The position numbers and the translations under genes are program-made. Shown here piece after piece: positions 1 through 8,727 of a stretch of DNA of 64,000 nt. The stretch comes from Planctomycetota bacterium (GTDB lineage Bacteria; Planctomycetota; UBA11346). Below the pieces are notes generated by a model, which was given only the letters and a program-made list of their open reading frames with translations, was not told the origin of the DNA and searched no databases. How positions within the stretch are numbered: the first letter of the stretch is position 1; each line of letters begins with the position of its first letter. The DNA lies in the NCBI GenBank assembly GCA_016745075.1, contig JADGDD010000009.1:1-64000 (forward strand), written 5' to 3'.

Positions 1-30
1 CAGGCAGGCGACTCATTATACAAACTGATC

Positions 31-105
31 TTATTTTTTCTTGATGACGATTTCCATACCCATTGCCTCCAGCACTCGTTCTACATTAGCCAAATGTTTG
101 GACTT
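31..105 (-). pseudogene. C-terminal fragment of an HTH-type regulator (tentative)
   Basis: Translating the minus strand up to a stop at 31-33 gives MKSKHLANVERVLEAMGMEI followed by VIKKK. This resembles the end of small XRE/HigA-like DNA-binding proteins, where a helix ending in LEALG is followed by a short beta strand. An in-frame stop lies just upstream (near 130), so only about 25-30 residues remain. Assignment rests on a short motif and is weak. Confidence 0.25.
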
Positions 106-459
106 CATTAACCAATTCCATAAAATGGTTCACTACCCCAAACATTCTTCGGGCGTTAATGCTAGAATGCTACTCTCTCTCTTTTCGAATCGCCCCCGTA
201 TCACTTGAGCATGTCTTTCCGCTGTTATTCGTTATCACTGTTGGCTGCTACGCGTAAACGTTTGATCAGCGTTCGTATCATTTGACTACGTTCTTTACAG
301 TTTTCTGCTGCACAATCACGCACCCAGATAACATCACGGGCATTTCAGAATGAATCTGACTTGATGATGCCTGAGATACCACCGAGGGCACATAGTCAAA
401 GTCGTTAGTAACTTAACCCTCTTAAAGAGAGATCAGCTGCTCAAGTAGTTATTCCAGAT

Positions 460-600
460 TCAACTGAGGTAAGGCACCTGTTCCATTTTGGAACAGGTTG
501 CATCTTTAGCCAATTCACCCGATTTGTATATATTACCAATGTGCTTTACGATCGCAGGCCTCTGAACCTTGAACAACTGTGCTATCAAAATTAAGGTTAT
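460..600 (-). pseudogene. Fragment of a RhuM-family gene (HTH region)
   Basis: The minus strand reads AQLFKVQRPAIVKHIGNIYK, then SGELAKDATCSKMEQV, before a stop at 460-462. RhuM-type proteins (named after the Salmonella virulence-associated gene, common in mobile islands) have a near-identical block of the form AELF-x-VQRPAI-x-KH-x-xNI-(F/Y)-x-SGEL-x-x-x-x-xCS. Only about 45 residues survive of a family that is usually 300 aa or more, and an in-frame stop precedes it. A dead fragment. Confidence 0.6.
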
Positions 601-806
601 TTTGACGCATCAAATAACAAGCCTTATGATATAGACGTATTTGGGTTTGGCGATCTACTGGGAATTATTCTCGCACCAGCAACGACATTGGACGAATAGT
701 TTCATAATCTGAATGCATCGGTGGACAAAATGTTACATTGAGCATTGCTATCACTTCAAATCATGCATTGTGAGTGTCCCCAACAACACAACAAAAAGGA
801 GAAATC

Positions 807-1181
807 ATGGGAATCGTTGCAAAACTACTTGGAAATGCTGGTGTCGTACAAACAGATAAGCTCATAGATAATTATGCGCAACTTTTAGCAGATGGAGAAA
901 ACTTTGAAATTGGGTTCGTTGTTATCCGCGATACCTTTGTTTTTACAAACAAACGGCTCATATTAGTGGACAAACAAGGTATCACTGGTCGTAAAACCGA
1001 ATACCTTTCAATTCCGTATAGTAAAATAACTAAATTTAGTATAGAAACGGCAGGACACTTTGATCTTGATGCTGAATTAAAACTATGGGTTGGTAGTGAG
1101 CTGGAACCTATTAAGAAAAAATTCAGTAAAAAGGTAAATATTTACGATCTACAAAAAGTCCTTGCAGAGAAGGTTCTATAA
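807..1181 (+). CDS. Bacterial PH-domain protein (YvbH/bPH1 type)
   Basis: This 124-aa soluble protein fits the bacterial pleckstrin-homology family: a glycine-rich helical N-terminus (MGIVAKLLGNAG), then beta strands including DTFVFTNKRLILVDKQGITG and SIPYSKITKFSIETAG, and a C-terminal helix. The TNKRLILVD-x-(Q/K)G block is the family hallmark. The start at ATG 807 is chosen because AAGGAG lies at 796-801; an upstream GTG at 774 lacks a ribosome site. The role of the family is unclear (probable scaffold or binding fold, no catalytic residues). It stands alone, tail to tail with the PAP2 gene. Confidence 0.8.
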   Translation: MGIVAKLLGNAGVVQTDKLIDNYAQLLADGENFEIGFVVIRDTFVFTNKRLILVDKQGITGRKTEYLSIPYSKITKFSIETAGHFDLDAELKLWVGSELEPIKKKFSKKVNIYDLQKVLAEKVL

Positions 1182-1217
1182 ACCTTTTTCACAAGAAAAA
1201 ACGCTACAGTCTTGTTA

Positions 1218-1985
1218 CTAAAAACGGTAATCAAACGCGAGAGCGGCACCACCGTGTAAAGGCAAAAGGTCGAAGTGGGCAGCTCTTTCATCTGGGCTGT
1301 CACTTTGACTGACTGCTTGAACACTGCGCCATGCCATGAACCAACCAAGAAAAACTTGCGAAGCGTAATGTTTATCGTCGTTCAAGCGTGACCAGCCTGC
1401 GAAGGTTGATGCGACATACAGAGTATATTTCAGCGGCTTACTATCAGTCATTTCAGCGGCAGTGAGGAAGGATAAGGCACCAACAAAACTGTGTCCGCTT
1501 ACGCCGTTAGAATCATCCCAGAAATTCCATGCACTACCACCCTCTACTGGACGGCCTGCGCCAGTAGCACGTTGCATAATAAGCATGGATGGGGTTCCGA
1601 CAATAATTGCACGCATGGTGCGACGACCCCAGACACCCATGTTGCCGAGGGCACTGTCATCGTTGTCGCCATCGCCAAGAAAGGCGGTCGCGCCAACGAC
1701 TCCGGCAAGCAAGATCCCTTCGCCAAAGTTTTTTACTATTTTTGCGGCGTCATCAGTACCGTCACTGTGGATGTCATCTAGATACCACTGTTGAATATCT
1801 TCGTCGGTATCGCCATTGGCAAGCACTGCACCTAGGCCAAAAGATGCACCAAAATAAGCGGCATTCTGTAAAGAATAATAATTAACGTGATCTTGTTTAA
1901 TGCGTTGCCAGAGATCTGGTGATTCCACTGCGCTTACCGCAGCAACACAAGAAAGAAGTAAAACGGCAGAGAGAAAAATCTTCAT
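1218..1985 (-). CDS. PAP2-superfamily protein, exported
   Basis: A 255-aa protein with a cleavable-looking signal peptide (MKIFLSAVLLLSCVAAVSA), then a type-2 phosphatidic acid phosphatase fold. The three PAP2 motifs are visible but altered: QRATGAGRP (motif 1 usually starts with Lys), SGHSF (motif 2, with the catalytic His) and SRLNDDKHYASQ (motif 3, His kept but the usual final Asp is Gln). It may dephosphorylate a lipid phosphate in the periplasm or outer envelope, or be impaired by the K-to-Q and D-to-Q changes. Follows the rplT terminator and has its own short leader. Substrate unknown. Confidence 0.75.
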   Translation of the reverse strand: MKIFLSAVLLLSCVAAVSAVESPDLWQRIKQDHVNYYSLQNAAYFGASFGLGAVLANGDTDEDIQQWYLDDIHSDGTDDAAKIVKNFGEGILLAGVVGATAFLGDGDNDDSALGNMGVWGRRTMRAIIVGTPSMLIMQRATGAGRPVEGGSAWNFWDDSNGVSGHSFVGALSFLTAAEMTDSKPLKYTLYVASTFAGWSRLNDDKHYASQVFLGWFMAWRSVQAVSQSDSPDERAAHFDLLPLHGGAALAFDYRF

Positions 1986-2005
1986 CTTATTATTATCCTG
2001 TACAA

Positions 2006-2036
2006 TAAAATCGCCCCCGTGTAAAACGGAGGCGAT
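2006..2036 (-). terminator. Intrinsic terminator after rplT
   Basis: Read on the minus strand, ATCGCC-t-CCGT pairs with ACGG-g-GGCGAT (11-bp stem with one mismatch and a 5-nt loop) and is followed by TTTTATT. It sits 33 bases after the rplT stop and just before the PAP2 start, so it separates the ribosomal operon from the PAP2 gene. Confidence 0.75.
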
Positions 2037-2068
2037 GTGTTTTTATACTGAAGCGGCTGAGGCCTAAA

Positions 2069-2422
2069 TTAGGCGAGGGCAGCTTTAGCTTGGTCTACAA
2101 TTGCTTTGAATGCTGCTGGTTGGTTAATAGCAAGCTCTGACAATTGTTTGCGATCGAGGCGGATGTCAGCTTTGTTTAAGCCAGCGATGAAGCGGCTATA
2201 GCTGAGGCCTTGTTCGCGCGTTGCGATATTGATACGCGTGATCCAAAGTTTACGGAAGTCACGTTTTTTCAGTTTACGACCAGCAAATGCAGATGCTTCT
2301 GAACGCTTAACAGCAATGTGTGCTTCGCGTAGGCGGCTATTACGGGCTCCGTAAAAACCTTTGACCTTTTTCATTAATTTTTTCTTCGCCTTATGGCGAG
2401 CGACGGCGTTAGTTGTACGCAT
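2069..2422 (-). CDS. rplT: 50S ribosomal protein L20
   Basis: A 117-aa basic protein beginning MRTTNAVARHKAKKKLMK and containing the L20 signatures KGFYGARNSRLREA, RDFRKLWITRINIA and SYSRFIAGLNKA. Full length for the family. L20 is an early assembly protein that binds 23S rRNA. It lies downstream of rpmI with a gap of about 135 bases. In most bacteria infC precedes this pair; here infC is absent and a peptidase gene is divergent instead. Confidence 0.97.
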   Translation of the reverse strand: MRTTNAVARHKAKKKLMKKVKGFYGARNSRLREAHIAVKRSEASAFAGRKLKKRDFRKLWITRINIATREQGLSYSRFIAGLNKADIRLDRKQLSELAINQPAAFKAIVDQAKAALA

Positions 2423-2557
2423 GTCTTCTCCTTGTTCGTGCCCACTCAGGCATGGCTGCTAGAGCGGAGAGGCTTTCTTTCTGGCCTGCTAAGACCGAAA
2501 GCCTACTTGGTTTCGTTTATCTCAATGTCGTATGACGGTCAAACTACTAGAATAAAT

Positions 2558-2758
2558 CTAGTGGTCTGCGTGGCCTGCACGGAACTTTTTGACATAACCG
2601 GCAGCAGTCGTGGTAGCTGGGCCGCGAGCATTGCGACGACGCTTAGGACTACGGTTGGTCAAAAGGTGACGTACGTTACACTGACGGCGCAAGATTTTGC
2701 CGTTCTTGGTGACGCGTACGCGACGTTGAGATGCCTTGTGGGTCTTCACCTTGGGCAT
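2558..2758 (-). CDS. rpmI: 50S ribosomal protein L35
   Basis: A 66-aa basic protein starting MPKVKTHKASQRRVRVTKNG, the conserved L35 N-terminus, and containing CNVRHLLTNRSPKRRRNAR. The ATG at 2758 is preceded by GAGGAG. An open frame extends further upstream but is not L35-like. First gene of an rpmI-rplT pair. Confidence 0.96.
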   Translation of the reverse strand: MPKVKTHKASQRRVRVTKNGKILRRQCNVRHLLTNRSPKRRRNARGPATTTAAGYVKKFRAGHADH

Positions 2759-2911
2759 GGGATACTCCTCTTCCCCTCTGTATTGGGGGCGCGGAAGGGT
2801 ATGCATCGAAAAGCAGAAGACAAGTGGATTCTTTCCGTGACCTACCCTACCTTCCCAGACATCCCACAAATTAGGTCCTTGCTACCACTCCAAAGCTGTC
2901 AAACTGGCCAT

Positions 2912-5755
2912 ATGACGGCTTTTACCTTAATTGACAGCACCACCCACGATAGCATTTCTAACGGCAAGCTCCAGACCTATCATCACCCCTCTGGAGCTGT
3001 TCATTACCATATAGCAAATGATGATGACCATCGCTCATTTATGATTTCTTTCCGCACCCTGCCGGATGATAATGCTGGCCTGCCGCATATACTGGAGCAC
3101 TCGGTACTCTGCGGTAGTCAGCAATTCCCTGTTCGTGACCCCTTCTTTTTAATGATGCGTCGTAGCCTGCAAACATTCATGAATGCCATGACTGGCGGCG
3201 ATATGACCTATTATCCGTTTGCCACTCAAAATGAGCAAGACTTCTTTAATTTGCTGCGCGTCTATACCGATGCCGTTTTTAAGCCCAATCTCCATCCCTT
3301 AGATGTTGCCCAAGAGGGCTGCCGCATTGGGCTTGATGAGAACGACAACTACGAGTTTAAAGGTGTCGTTTTTAACGAGATGAAAGGTGCTATGGGCAAT
3401 GCCGATGCTCAGCTCTATCATGCCATGGGCGAACATCTGCTCTCAGACACCTGCTACCGTTTTAATTCTGGCGGCGAACCGGTTGCCATACCGGATATGA
3501 CCCGTGAAAAACTCGCTGAGTTTCATCAACGTTTCTATAATCCGGGTAATTGCTGTATTACCACCTATGGTCATCTTGTGGTAGAAGATATGCACGCTGT
3601 GTTAGAGCCATACTTACAGGCGCCAAGCCAAGCTCACCCACTGCCACATATACAGCCGCCATCAGCAAAAGAAATCTGTCGCTCCATTCCCGTACCGAAA
3701 CAAGATGAACCAGAAGAGGTTTCTGGAAACGCCGCCCTCGTCTGGTGCTGGCCGGATACCGCACAGACCGCTGCTATTCATCTGGGTGAATTTATTGACG
3801 AATTACTGTTGGGCCATGCTGGCGCACCGCTTCGCAAAAAACTAGAAGCCAGTGGCATAGCCCAATCTTACGCTGGCAGTGGCTATAGCAGCCATATGCG
3901 TAATGGTCTCTTTTCTATTGAGGCTAAAGGGTTGCATCCCAACAAATATAATGAATTACATTCTTTTATCTGCGCAGCGCTCAAAGAATGTATTGAAGAT
4001 GGTTTTTCACAGGAAGAGTTAGACAGCGTTCTGCATCAATTAGATTTGGAAAACCGCACCATACGCGGCGACCGCATGCCGTGGGGCTTGCAGCTCTGCC
4101 AGCGTATTGCCATGGGCTGGAATGTTGGCTGTGACGCAATTGCAGCCTTAGATATTAATCTGGAACCACTACGCCAACAGTTACAAGATCCCCAGTTCTT
4201 ACCGACAACGCTAACCAACCTGTTAACTGAAAATAATCATCGCCTTTATATTACATCAGAAGCGGATGAACATTTCAACGAACGACAAGAACAAGCCCTC
4301 GCAGAAAAGCTAAACCAGTTTACCCAAAACCTCACTGATACTGATAAAGAGGCGCTACGTCAACAGGCCACTGATTTAAACAAACGACAAGAAACGCCAG
4401 ATGACCCCACCATTTTGCCAAACCTCCAACCTGAAGATATTCCATCAGAGAAAAAATGGGCCGAGTCCGAAGGTTATACCGATGATGTGCTGATCTTCAC
4501 TCCAAATACCAACCATATCACTCATCACCTTGCCGCTATCCCGCTTAATAATCTCAACCAAGATGATCGTGCGCTGCTTGGCCTGCTTGTTGGTCTTATT
4601 GGCAAAGTTGGCGTTGGTAAGGCTTCTTTTGATGAACACACCAGCACATTAAATAGTATCTGCGGTGGACAAAGCGGCTGGCTTGACTGGTTGAATGAAG
4701 ATAGCGCCATCCTTTTTCTCGAAACGCGTGGACTCAGTAGTAAAGCCGCTGACTTTATTCCCCTATTACAAGACACGTGGCAACACCTGCGCTTTGACGA
4801 ACATGAGCGTATCCAACATCTTATTGGTGAAGCCTTAAAATTACGACAAGAAAATATTATCGGCCAAGGACATTCACTCGCTCTGTCTGCAGCCACCCGC
4901 ACCTTTAGCGGGACTGGCGGGCTCAGCTATAACAGCACGGGCATGGGCAGATATTTCTGGCTCAAAGACGTAGCTGAACAAATAAGTGCGGGCAGTATGC
5001 AGCTGCTCTGTGATCGTGTACGTGCTTTGCATCAACGCCTCAAAGATGCTCCTGTTTTACTAACCCATATTGGCAACTCTGCTGCTGAATCAGTTGCCGT
5101 TGCCAATGCCCATTGGCCCAAACGCTTGGATCGCTCATGGATTGCCCCTGCTTTGCCATGTGAAGCACCAAGTGCAACTGCTAGCCAAGCACTTGCTTTC
5201 ACGCTACCTGCCCCAGTTAATTTCTGCGCTGCTGCTTATGCTGCTCCGCGCATGTGCCATCCAGATTCGGCAATTTTATCCGTTACCGCACAATACCTCA
5301 CAGACAACCGCCTGCACCCACTCTTACGTGAACAAGGTGGTGCTTATGGTGGCTCTGCTGGTTACCGCTCTGGATCTGGTGTCTTTGCCATGACTTCCTA
5401 CCGTGATCCGCGCTTGGATGATACCTTTGCCGATATGAACAGCAGCCTGCAATGGTTGATAGACAGCCCAATAGAACCGCACCTCTTAAATGAGGCAATC
5501 TTAAGCACCATTGCCAACCTCGACCGCCCCGGCTCTCCCGCAGGTGAAGCACGCCGACGCTGGACTGCTGACCTCCACAACCGTGGACCAGAACTCGTCA
5601 ATACCTTCCGCTCCCATGTCTTGTCTTGTACCGCCGACCGCATGCGCGCCGTAGTTGAAGAACACCTGCTTGCGCAAACTCCGCACCAGGCCTGCATTAG
5701 TAGCCCTGAGTGTATAGCACAAAGCGCACTCACTTGGAAAAGTATTTCGGTGTGA
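2912..5755 (+). CDS. M16C zinc metallopeptidase (PreP/insulinase type)
   Basis: A 947-aa protein of the presequence-protease (M16C) family. The inverted zinc motif HxxEH is seen as H59-ILE-H63 with the distal glutamate E156 in GVVFNEMKGAM. The C-terminal M16 half carries REQGGAYGGSAGY, the usual substrate-closing loop. Such enzymes form a closed chamber that degrades short unstructured peptides, probably in the cytoplasm as no signal peptide is visible. The frame stays open upstream across rpmI/rplT in antisense, but homology begins near ATG 2912 (AFTLIDSTTHDSISNGKL). No good ribosome site precedes this ATG, so the exact start is uncertain. Divergent from rpmI. Confidence 0.92.
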   Translation: MTAFTLIDSTTHDSISNGKLQTYHHPSGAVHYHIANDDDHRSFMISFRTLPDDNAGLPHILEHSVLCGSQQFPVRDPFFLMMRRSLQTFMNAMTGGDMTYYPFATQNEQDFFNLLRVYTDAVFKPNLHPLDVAQEGCRIGLDENDNYEFKGVVFNEMKGAMGNADAQLYHAMGEHLLSDTCYRFNSGGEPVAIPDMTREKLAEFHQRFYNPGNCCITTYGHLVVEDMHAVLEPYLQAPSQAHPLPHIQPPSAKEICRSIPVPKQDEPEEVSGNAALVWCWPDTAQTAAIHLGEFIDELLLGHAGAPLRKKLEASGIAQSYAGSGYSSHMRNGLFSIEAKGLHPNKYNELHSFICAALKECIEDGFSQEELDSVLHQLDLENRTIRGDRMPWGLQLCQRIAMGWNVGCDAIAALDINLEPLRQQLQDPQFLPTTLTNLLTENNHRLYITSEADEHFNERQEQALAEKLNQFTQNLTDTDKEALRQQATDLNKRQETPDDPTILPNLQPEDIPSEKKWAESEGYTDDVLIFTPNTNHITHHLAAIPLNNLNQDDRALLGLLVGLIGKVGVGKASFDEHTSTLNSICGGQSGWLDWLNEDSAILFLETRGLSSKAADFIPLLQDTWQHLRFDEHERIQHLIGEALKLRQENIIGQGHSLALSAATRTFSGTGGLSYNSTGMGRYFWLKDVAEQISAGSMQLLCDRVRALHQRLKDAPVLLTHIGNSAAESVAVANAHWPKRLDRSWIAPALPCEAPSATASQALAFTLPAPVNFCAAAYAAPRMCHPDSAILSVTAQYLTDNRLHPLLREQGGAYGGSAGYRSGSGVFAMTSYRDPRLDDTFADMNSSLQWLIDSPIEPHLLNEAILSTIANLDRPGSPAGEARRRWTADLHNRGPELVNTFRSHVLSCTADRMRAVVEEHLLAQTPHQACISSPECIAQSALTWKSISV

Positions 5756-5802
5756 TGCCCCTTTGATTAAGACCATTCCACGATGGACCTTATTTTGGTC
5801 AC

Positions 5803-6015
5803 ATGCGAAAACGAATGTATGAATTCATGTTGCGAGACCACTGTTCTCGCTTTCGGCAAATGGCCTTCCTGTCTGGGCCACGCCAAGTCGGAAAAACCTC
5901 TGTGGAACAAACTCATTGCTTCATATGTACTCAACTAGGATGACCTTCAGCATCGCAAGGTCTTAACAGCACACGGCAAGTTCCTGCACGCACTTTTCTT
6001 GCTCAGCTACCCTAA
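5803..6015 (+). pseudogene. Collapsed AAA ATPase (DUF4143-type) gene
   Basis: From ATG 5803 the frame encodes MRKRMYEFMLRDHC and then RQMAFLSGPRQVGKTS, a clear Walker A N-terminus of the AAA_14/DUF4143 ATPases, stopping at TGA 5941-5943. The same frame then continues to TAA at 6013-6015 and ends VPARTFLAQLP, which resembles the C-terminal strand of such ATPases. About 1 kb of the middle is missing. This looks like an internal deletion that joined both ends of a family often found on mobile or accessory DNA. The C-terminal match is short. Confidence 0.6.
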
Positions 6016-6020
6016 CTAAA

Positions 6021-7229
6021 TTATGCCTGCTGCTCTTTGATCAGCGCCTTCATTGGACGAACGGTTGGAAAATCTCGATAGAGAAAATAACGGTTTTGTA
6101 TCTCTGGAGATTCTAACAGAGCCGCTATATCTTTATGAGTGGCGATAGAACGATCTATACCGAATAACAGATGAGCGGGTATATGATTTCGTTGGAGCTG
6201 TTGAATACGACGTTTTAATGGGGCCGCATGCCAACGGTGGAATAACTCTATGCTGTAATTTTGTTCGTTAACCGTTAGAGCAAAGTCGGGAACCAGCACA
6301 TCACCGTCAGATAAGGGGTATAAACCGGGTTCATGATCCACCCGCCAGGTCGGTTCTTTTTTTAGTATGGTTTGTTCTAGACTGCGTAATTCTGGCGGGA
6401 TATAGGCAAGGTAACGTGTTTCTCCGGTAATCCCCGTTTGGTCATTTATTTCTAAGTGACAAATAGTCTTTTGCTCTCTACGAGGAGCACGCACCTGCGC
6501 CCGAATAGACCATGCGGGGCAAGACGCAATGGCCGGCAATAATAATGCGAGATTTAATCCATAACGTTGAGCTTGTTGTAAAACACTGCCCGGTCCAGAA
6601 ACACGTACTTGTAAACTATTTTCTGCACAACGAACATGATCTACTAATAAACGACGAAAACGTATCGCCTTTAATAATTGCCGTTGAATGGCGGTATCTA
6701 CGGTTTCAATATGAATATCCATCGACTCGGCATGAATCAGCAAGCCTTGGCATTGCGACATATTATAACGCTGAATAAGTGTTTTTGCATCATGTAATCC
6801 AACTGATTGCAAGACTGCTGCGTCTGGTAAATCGCCATATAATTGCGCTGTTAATTGTTCTGTTGTCAGGCCAATATCTGCGGCAACATGTTGATGATGA
6901 ACAGATGCTTTATCTGCACCGCCTGCTTGCAAACGAGCAACCGATGCGTGCAAAGCGGCCCAGCGCTGCTCTTGTAAGCTGCTCACGTCAGAAAATTCAG
7001 CACTATCTTCAAGTAATTTATTTAAACCACGGGCAATAAGCAGGCTTCGGCTTTTATACAGAATTTGTGGCAAACCATCCGCCAATTCACTACGGCTTTG
7101 GCCGATACGCGCTTGCCAATATTCGAGCAAAGAACCGGCTAATTCGACTATGCCACGTGATGATTTTAATAACTGTGGGTTGATAGCATTTTTTTCAATT
7201 TTGTAGCGTAATAAATCTTTGGTAATCAT
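6021..7229 (-). CDS. Bax1-like nuclease (DUF790), partner of XPB
   Basis: A 402-aa protein with the DUF790 N-terminus (MITKDLLRYK, LLKSSRGIVELAGSLLEYW) and a C-terminal PD-(D/E)xK-type site around residues 313-345: VPDFAL followed by YSIELFHRW and KRR. In archaea Bax1 is a structure-specific nuclease that binds the XPB helicase and acts in nucleotide excision repair. The start codon overlaps the stop of the XPB gene by 4 bases (7226-7229), so the two are translationally coupled and very likely form a complex. The glycine usual after the active-site E (EIVGFW) is replaced here (IELFHRW). Confidence 0.82.
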   Translation of the reverse strand: MITKDLLRYKIEKNAINPQLLKSSRGIVELAGSLLEYWQARIGQSRSELADGLPQILYKSRSLLIARGLNKLLEDSAEFSDVSSLQEQRWAALHASVARLQAGGADKASVHHQHVAADIGLTTEQLTAQLYGDLPDAAVLQSVGLHDAKTLIQRYNMSQCQGLLIHAESMDIHIETVDTAIQRQLLKAIRFRRLLVDHVRCAENSLQVRVSGPGSVLQQAQRYGLNLALLLPAIASCPAWSIRAQVRAPRREQKTICHLEINDQTGITGETRYLAYIPPELRSLEQTILKKEPTWRVDHEPGLYPLSDGDVLVPDFALTVNEQNYSIELFHRWHAAPLKRRIQQLQRNHIPAHLLFGIDRSIATHKDIAALLESPEIQNRYFLYRDFPTVRPMKALIKEQQA

Positions 7230-8641
7230 GGGTTCTCCGATCCAAAATCGGCCATTTCACCAAAGGCAATATGACTACGCCTGCGTTCTGACGTATACGC
7301 TTCTCCAGTTCCGGCGCTGATCATCTCATATAATACCGCAACTTTATCGCCAGACGGACGCAAAATACGTCCAAGCCGTTGAACATGTTCGCGCACACTG
7401 CCAGTACCACTTACAACAATACCAACACTGGCCTCTGGTACATCAACCCCCTCGTTTAGAACGCGGCTGGTGACAAGTACTGGTAATTCTCCAGAACGGA
7501 AAGCAGCTAGCATGGCTTTGCGCTCTGCACTTTTGGTATGATGAGTCAGCACGGGCAACACCATTTGTTTGCCAATGTCGTAAGCAGTAGCGTTGTCATC
7601 GGTAAAAATAATACAACGCTCTCCTGCGTGATCTCGCAATAAACTCCAGACAACACGCAGTTTCGCACTACTTGCACGTGCGAGCCGCTTCTGTTTGCGA
7701 TAAGCCGCCATCACCTCACGCCCACCCTGAGCACGAGCACAAGAAGCCATAAAATTTGCCCATGAATCTGGTTGAGAAAAATTAATTCCCTGCGCTCGAA
7801 CAAAATCTAAATAAATACGTCTGTTCGCTTCGTACTCGACGTATTCTTCTGGGTCCATAGCTATCTCTAAAATTTCAGCCTGATAATTAGCTAGATATTC
7901 CCCTTCCAATTCCGTAATTTGGCTGCGATGGACTTCTGGACCAATCAAATCATCTAATCGTGTTTCTAAACCATCTTCACGTTCTGGCGTTGCCGTAAGC
8001 CCCAAGCGAAACGGAGCAATACATTGTTCTGCCATGCTCGCATTAACGAAAGAAGGCAGGTGATGGCACTCATCACAAACCAGCACCCCAAAGCGATTAC
8101 CATAATGCTGCATAATCAGTACAGCACTATCATAAGTAGACACGGTAATATCTTGCAGTTTTTTTTCACCGCCGCCATATTGACCGATGGGGCAATTCAA
8201 ACGTTTTTGTAAATCAGACACCCATTGATGAACCAAATCAATGGTTGGTGTCACCACCAAGGCAGAACGCTGACAAGCCAAGATAGCACGCAGGGCCACA
8301 TAGGTTTTTCCGGCACCAGTTGGCAACACCACCAAACCACGTCGCTTCGCTGCTAACCATGCATCTAAGCTAGCCTGTTGGTAAGGGCGTAAAGGCATTG
8401 GTTTTGTTTCTGAAATAGCAAGCGTTTGATAAGCTTGCGCTTGGTCATCATAGCTCACCACACCATGAATACCGCGCATGATTGCGGCATAGTCACAGGC
8501 ACGGGCACGATAGTGTTTAATGCGCTCATCCCACACACAAACTGTAGAGAGCATCTCCATCAACTGTTCCTGATGATCTGCCGACAGTTGCGGCACGCCT
8601 TCCAACACCAAGGTGCCATCATCAAATCGTAAGGTGAGCAT
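7226..8641 (-). CDS. XPB-family superfamily 2 DNA helicase
   Basis: About 471 aa. N-terminal damage-recognition-like region (1-80), then helicase motifs: LRPYQQASLDAWL, Walker A VVLPTGAGKTYVAL (about 104-117), DECHH (190-194), LTATPEREDG with the XPB-specific RED triplet (221-223), and motif VI VQRLGRILRPSGDK. XPB is a 3'-to-5' helicase that opens DNA at lesions. Start at ATG 8641 (MLTLRFDDGTLVLEGVP) is preferred because the family begins there; a longer frame to 8710 exists. Operon with the Bax1-like nuclease and divergent from lysA. XPB is patchy in bacteria. Confidence 0.9.
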   Translation of the reverse strand: MLTLRFDDGTLVLEGVPQLSADHQEQLMEMLSTVCVWDERIKHYRARACDYAAIMRGIHGVVSYDDQAQAYQTLAISETKPMPLRPYQQASLDAWLAAKRRGLVVLPTGAGKTYVALRAILACQRSALVVTPTIDLVHQWVSDLQKRLNCPIGQYGGGEKKLQDITVSTYDSAVLIMQHYGNRFGVLVCDECHHLPSFVNASMAEQCIAPFRLGLTATPEREDGLETRLDDLIGPEVHRSQITELEGEYLANYQAEILEIAMDPEEYVEYEANRRIYLDFVRAQGINFSQPDSWANFMASCARAQGGREVMAAYRKQKRLARASSAKLRVVWSLLRDHAGERCIIFTDDNATAYDIGKQMVLPVLTHHTKSAERKAMLAAFRSGELPVLVTSRVLNEGVDVPEASVGIVVSGTGSVREHVQRLGRILRPSGDKVAVLYEMISAGTGEAYTSERRRSHIAFGEMADFGSENP

Positions 8642-8727
8642 GTTTCGTATCTTGAAGCAATCATCAGCCTGCCAAGCAGCAAGCTTCCTACTAGCAAAAT
8701 GCCCACGCACACTACTATCCTTGGCCT

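Larger units (their letters stand above)
1..806. other. Gene-poor region with decayed coding fragments
   Basis: No intact gene could be supported here. On the minus strand there are several short runs of plausible protein in different frames broken by stops. Two are recognisable and listed separately (an HTH-like tail at 31-105 and a RhuM-type HTH at 460-600). A third run, about 225-345 minus, reads NARDVIWVRDCAAENC and continues with a basic helix to a stop; I do not recognise it. The mixture suggests remnants of accessory genes inserted and lost. No flanking terminal inverted repeats were seen. Confidence 0.5.

Noticed and set aside
2393..2911. N-terminal extension of the M16 peptidase frame over rplT/rpmI
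   Set aside because: It is antisense to conserved ribosomal protein genes and shows no peptidase homology; the family start is near 2912.
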